From Pseudomonadota bacterium (GTDB lineage: Bacteria > Pseudomonadota > Alphaproteobacteria > Rhizobiales > Devosiaceae), in assembly GCA_023427545.1 (NCBI GenBank), contig JAEZBF010000272.1, positions 1 to 7,509 of the forward strand: a DNA stretch of 7,509 nucleotides, read 5' to 3'. Within the stretch, counting starts at the first letter, position 1. Each line of letters begins with the position of its first letter. This document shows, piece after piece, positions 4,855 to 7,509 of this stretch. A program made the position numbers and the translations under genes. Below the pieces are notes generated by a model that was not told the DNA's origin, ran no database searches, and worked only from the letters and a program-made list of their open reading frames with translations.

Positions 4855-6177
4855 GTGCTAGCCCTCGCAACCCTTTGCCGCGATTGCGAGTATTCCGGCC
4901 GCGCAGGGCAGCGGCCCGAGCGGTGCGATGCCTGCGGTTCGCCGCGCGTCATTGCGCATTCCGAGCTCGATCGGCTGTCGATCGCTCATATCGACTGCGA
5001 TGCATTCTACGCCTCGATCGAAAAACGCGACCATCCAGAACTGGTGCACCGTCCTTTGATCATCGGCGGCGGCACGCGGGGCGTGGTCGCGACCTGCTGC
5101 TACATCGCCCGCCAGAGCGGCGTCCGCTCGGCCATGCCGATGTTCACCGCGCGGCGCCTCTGCCCGGACGCGGTGATCATGCCGCCCGACATGCAGAAAT
5201 ACGTCGGCGTCTCGCGTCAGGTAAGGGGTATGATGGAAGCGCTGACCCCGCTCGTCGAACCGCTGTCGATCGACGAGGCGTTCCTCGACCTGACCGGGAC
5301 GGCAGCGCTTCACCGCGCAACTCCCGCCGCTGTTCTTGCCCGGTTTGCACGGCAGGTGGAATCGGAGCTTGGAATCACCGTCTCGGTCGGTCTCTCCCAC
5401 AACAAGTTTCTCTCCAAGATCGCTTCCGATCTCGACAAGCCGCGCGGGTTTGCCGTGATCGGCAAGGCCGAGACGCTGGCATTCCTCGCGCCGCAACCGC
5501 TCAGCCTCATCTATGGGGTCGGCAAGGTCTTTGCCGAGGCCTTGCGCAAGGACGGCTTCGTCACGATCGGACAGATACAGAATCACCCGATGGAGGACTT
5601 GATCCGCCGCTATGGCGACATGGGCGCACGGCTCGCGCGCCTCGCTCGCGGCGAGGATAGCCGCACCATTTCGAGCGACGGTGAAATCAAGTCAGTGTCC
5701 TGCGAAACGACATTCGAGGGCGACCTTGCCGACTTTGAGAGCCTCTCGGTCGAACTGCTCGCACTGAGCGAGCGGCTCTCCGCGCGCCTCAAGACCAAGC
5801 GCATCGTCGGCGACACGGTGACGCTCAAGCTGAAGTCCGCGGGATTTCGCTTGCGCACGCGCGCCCGGCACCTGATGATCCCAACGCAGCTGAGCACCGT
5901 GCTATACGAGACCGGCATGCAGCTCCTGGCGCGGGAAATCGATGGCACCGCGTTCCGCCTGATCGGGATCGGCGTCAGCGGCCTGAGCGAGGCCAGTGAC
6001 GATGATCCGGTCGACCTTGTCGAACCGCTGATCGCCCGCAAGGCGGCGGCGGAGCGCGCCATGGACGAGGTGCGCAGCCGCTTCGGCCGCGAAGCGGTGA
6101 TCATCGGCAAGCTCCACGGCCGGGGCGACCGGCGTCGGGCGGCTCCTGACGATGAAGAAGAAGGCAACGCACGATGA
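4855..6177 (+). CDS. dinB: DNA polymerase IV (Y family) with N-terminal Cys4 extension
   Basis: Pol IV is an error-prone translesion polymerase that extends past damaged or mismatched DNA. Starting at GTG 4855 gives 440 residues against 351 in E. coli. A Cys4 zinc-ribbon-like segment comes first (C8-x2-C11, C24-x2-C27), followed by the catalytic palm: D47 in HIDCDAFYASIEKRD, nucleotide contacts Y83/R86 in TCCYIARQSGVRSAM, and D140-E141 in LSIDEAFLD. Y52 sits at the steric-gate position (Phe in E. coli DinB). The GLSHNKFLSKIASD motif, an HhH (YGVGK, about 219-224) and a little-finger domain follow. The C-terminal extension is charged; I see no clear clamp-binding QxxLxF motif, only a DLVEPL-like stretch. 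The GTG lies one base past the DUF3572 stop with no obvious ribosome binding site, suggesting coupling. A longer reading from TTG 4777 overlaps DUF3572 and is rejected. The stop overlaps the next start (ATGA). Confidence 0.95.
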   Translation: MLALATLCRDCEYSGRAGQRPERCDACGSPRVIAHSELDRLSIAHIDCDAFYASIEKRDHPELVHRPLIIGGGTRGVVATCCYIARQSGVRSAMPMFTARRLCPDAVIMPPDMQKYVGVSRQVRGMMEALTPLVEPLSIDEAFLDLTGTAALHRATPAAVLARFARQVESELGITVSVGLSHNKFLSKIASDLDKPRGFAVIGKAETLAFLAPQPLSLIYGVGKVFAEALRKDGFVTIGQIQNHPMEDLIRRYGDMGARLARLARGEDSRTISSDGEIKSVSCETTFEGDLADFESLSVELLALSERLSARLKTKRIVGDTVTLKLKSAGFRLRTRARHLMIPTQLSTVLYETGMQLLAREIDGTAFRLIGIGVSGLSEASDDDPVDLVEPLIARKAAAERAMDEVRSRFGREAVIIGKLHGRGDRRRAAPDDEEEGNAR

Positions 6178-6635
6178 CGAACCCGATCGAGAAACTCCGC
6201 GAGTACGGCTACGAGCTGCCGATGCCCAAGGCGCCGGCGGCGAGCTACATCCCGGTCATCCGGACCGGCAACCTGCTCTTCGTTTCCGGCCAAATTTCAA
6301 TGACCGGCGATGACGTAGTCGTCGAAGGCCGGCTCGGGGAGAACATGAACGTTGTCCAGGGCGGCAACGCCGCCGAGCTCTGCGCCGTCAACGTGCTCGC
6401 TCAGCTCGTGCACACAGCCGGTGTGCAGCTCGAAGATATCAAGCGCATCGTCAAGCTGACGGTCTTCGTCTCCTCCGCACCCGATTTCGCCGAGCAGCAC
6501 CTGGTCGCCAACGGCGGCTCGAACCTGCTCATCGGCGTTCTCGGCGACAAGGGCAAGCACGCGCGCTCGGCTATCGGCGTCGCCGGCCTGCCCCGCGGGG
6601 CGGCCGTCGAGATCGAGGCAATCGTCGAGGTTTAG
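6174..6635 (+). CDS. RidA (YjgF/YER057c/UK114) family protein
   Basis: RidA-type enzymes hydrolyse reactive enamine/imine intermediates of amino-acid metabolism; the role of this longer subfamily is less certain. The 153 residues match the roughly 150-aa type with N-terminal EKLREYGYELPMPKAPAASY (6-25), then LLFVSGQ (34-40), AAELCAVNVLAQL (66-78), VFVSSAPDFAEQHLVANGGSNLL (97-119) and KHARSAIGVAGLP (128-140). R131 corresponds to the substrate-carboxylate Arg of RidA, and E146 in VEIEAIVEV to the conserved late Glu. The ATG overlaps the dinB stop and has AAGAAGAAGG at about 9 bases, so translation is coupled to dinB. The pairing with a DNA polymerase is probably operon convenience, not a shared pathway. 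Old annotations call it an L-PSP endoribonuclease. Confidence 0.92.
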   Translation: MTNPIEKLREYGYELPMPKAPAASYIPVIRTGNLLFVSGQISMTGDDVVVEGRLGENMNVVQGGNAAELCAVNVLAQLVHTAGVQLEDIKRIVKLTVFVSSAPDFAEQHLVANGGSNLLIGVLGDKGKHARSAIGVAGLPRGAAVEIEAIVEV

Positions 6636-6667
6636 CCGCAGTCGTCGTCCAAGGTTCGAGCTGCACC

Positions 6668-7509
6668 GTGCCCGACGACAAGCTCACTGCAACCATTGAA
6701 GAATCCACCGCCGCAATCCCGGCGGCGGTCTGGAACGGCCTTGCACCAGGCAGCGCCGGCCGGCCCGATAACCCATTCTTCGACCACGCCTTCTTCCTCG
6801 CCCTCGAACAATCCGCCTGCGCCACCCCCCGCACCGGTTGGGCTCAAAGGCACGTGCTTCTGCGTGACGGGTCCGATGTGCTCGTCGGGCTCATGCCGAT
6901 GTTTCTCAAGTCGCATTCGCAAGGCGAGTACGTCTTCGACTATGGCTGGGCACAGGCCTACGAACGCGCGGGCGGCAACTACTATCCCAAGCTTCAGGCC
7001 TCGATCCCGTTCACGCCCGTGACCGCGCCAAAGCTGCTGGTTTCTGCCAACGATCTCGGGTACCGCCGCGCGCTCCTTACCGCTGCCGAAGCTTTCGCCC
7101 AGCGGCTGGATGTCTCCTCAATCCACGCGACCTTCGTCCCCGAAGAAGAGGAGTATCTGGCGTCGGACGCTGGGTGGCTGGTGCGGCACGACACCCAGTT
7201 CCACTGGCACAATCAAGGCTACGAGAGCTTCGAGGATTTTCTCGGCACCATGTCGTCGCGGCACCGCAAGGTTACCAGGAGGGAGCGGCGTGACGCATTG
7301 GCCGATGGGTTGACCGTCAAGTGGCTGACCGGCGCTGACTTGAACGAGGCGGCATGGGACGCGTTCTTCGAGTTCTACATGGACACCGGCTCGCGGAAAT
7401 GGGGGCGCCCCTATCTCAACCGCAGGTTCTTCTCGCTGCTCTCCGCGGCAATGGCCGATCGGATTGTCCTGATCATCGCCTACGATGGCGACGAGCCAAT
7501 CGCCGGAAC
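6668..7509 (+). CDS. COG3146/DUF482 FemAB-like N-acyltransferase, 5' part (truncated by window)
   Basis: An open frame runs from GTG 6668 to the window end without a stop (280 codons seen). It is predicted to be a GNAT/FemAB-like N-acyltransferase of COG3146 (DUF482); the substrate is unknown, and some members are labelled peptidoglycan biosynthesis proteins by similarity only. Landmarks: NPFFDHAFFLALEQS (35-49), TGWAQRHVLLRDG (56-68), LMPMFLKSHSQGEYVFDYGW (75-94), AGGNYYPKLQASIPFTPVT (101-119), the basic SSRHRKVTRRERRDAL (196-211) and the start of the second acyltransferase half with SRKWGRPYLNRRFF (242-255). The GTG has only a distant AAGG (6651-6654). The frame is open upstream into ridA, but no better start is visible. 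It follows ridA by 32 bases and is probably cotranscribed with it. Confidence 0.9.
   Translation, partial: MPDDKLTATIEESTAAIPAAVWNGLAPGSAGRPDNPFFDHAFFLALEQSACATPRTGWAQRHVLLRDGSDVLVGLMPMFLKSHSQGEYVFDYGWAQAYERAGGNYYPKLQASIPFTPVTAPKLLVSANDLGYRRALLTAAEAFAQRLDVSSIHATFVPEEEEYLASDAGWLVRHDTQFHWHNQGYESFEDFLGTMSSRHRKVTRRERRDALADGLTVKWLTGADLNEAAWDAFFEFYMDTGSRKWGRPYLNRRFFSLLSAAMADRIVLIIAYDGDEPIAG

Noticed and set aside
4858..5586. Minus-strand 242-residue frame antisense to dinB
   Set aside because: The plus-strand frame is unmistakable DNA polymerase IV; the antisense product has no domain signature.
6651..6668. GGTTCGAG resembling a tRNA T-loop
   Set aside because: No anticodon stem, D-loop or acceptor pairing surrounds it.
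6571..7022. Open frames on both strands over the COG3146 gene start (6571-6834, 6632-6922, 6696-7022)
   Set aside because: The product of frame 6668 has strong family motifs, so the others are shadows.
1..7509. CRISPR array, insertion sequence, prophage or toxin-antitoxin pair
   Set aside because: No spaced direct repeats, transposase, integrase or suitable small gene pair is visible; the genes are core alphaproteobacterial ones.

Overview
The window looks like chromosomal DNA of a GC-rich alphaproteobacterium, most likely a sphingomonad (Novosphingobium/Erythrobacter/Sphingomonas type). The grounds are the divK-pleD cell-cycle pair, a C-minus ribosomal protein L33, DinB with an N-terminal Cys4 extension, and DUF983, DUF3572 and COG3146 proteins that all read as alphaproteobacterial versions. 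The order assignment is inference from protein resemblance and conserved gene order, not from a search.

Layout. Positions 1-1697 (+) hold the 3' part of the RNase R gene (rnr), overlapped by ATGA with a DUF983 membrane protein gene. Positions 1703-2086 (-) hold a small DUF3052-like gene that converges on DUF983 with a 5-base gap. It diverges from rpmG (2187-2354, +), whose short leader carries a recognisable promoter and a very GC-rich hairpin. After rpmG comes a perfect 15-bp terminator stem (2380-2412), then about 280 bases without a gene but with several strong inverted repeats. From 4485 down to 2695 (-) runs the divK-pleD operon. A 104-base divergent region leads to a second + strand run: DUF3572 (4590-4853), dinB (GTG 4855-6177), ridA-family (6174-6635) and a COG3146/DUF482 acyltransferase-like gene (GTG 6668 to the window edge, truncated).

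How the genes fit together. DivK and PleD are the polarity and c-di-GMP response regulators of the alphaproteobacterial cell cycle. Their neighbours here (dinB-DUF3572 on one side, rpmG and rnr-DUF983 on the other) match gene order I recall from other alphaproteobacteria, so most of the window is conserved housekeeping DNA. I see no mobile element, CRISPR array, prophage, tRNA or rRNA.

The least explained part is 2413-2694, between the convergent rpmG and pleD. It has an 11-bp perfect inverted repeat, a 6-bp hairpin whose loop is complementary to the first hairpin's loop, and a 39-base imperfect hairpin. On the minus strand all of this ends at the good bidirectional terminator, so it could be a structured pleD 3' UTR or an undescribed small RNA.
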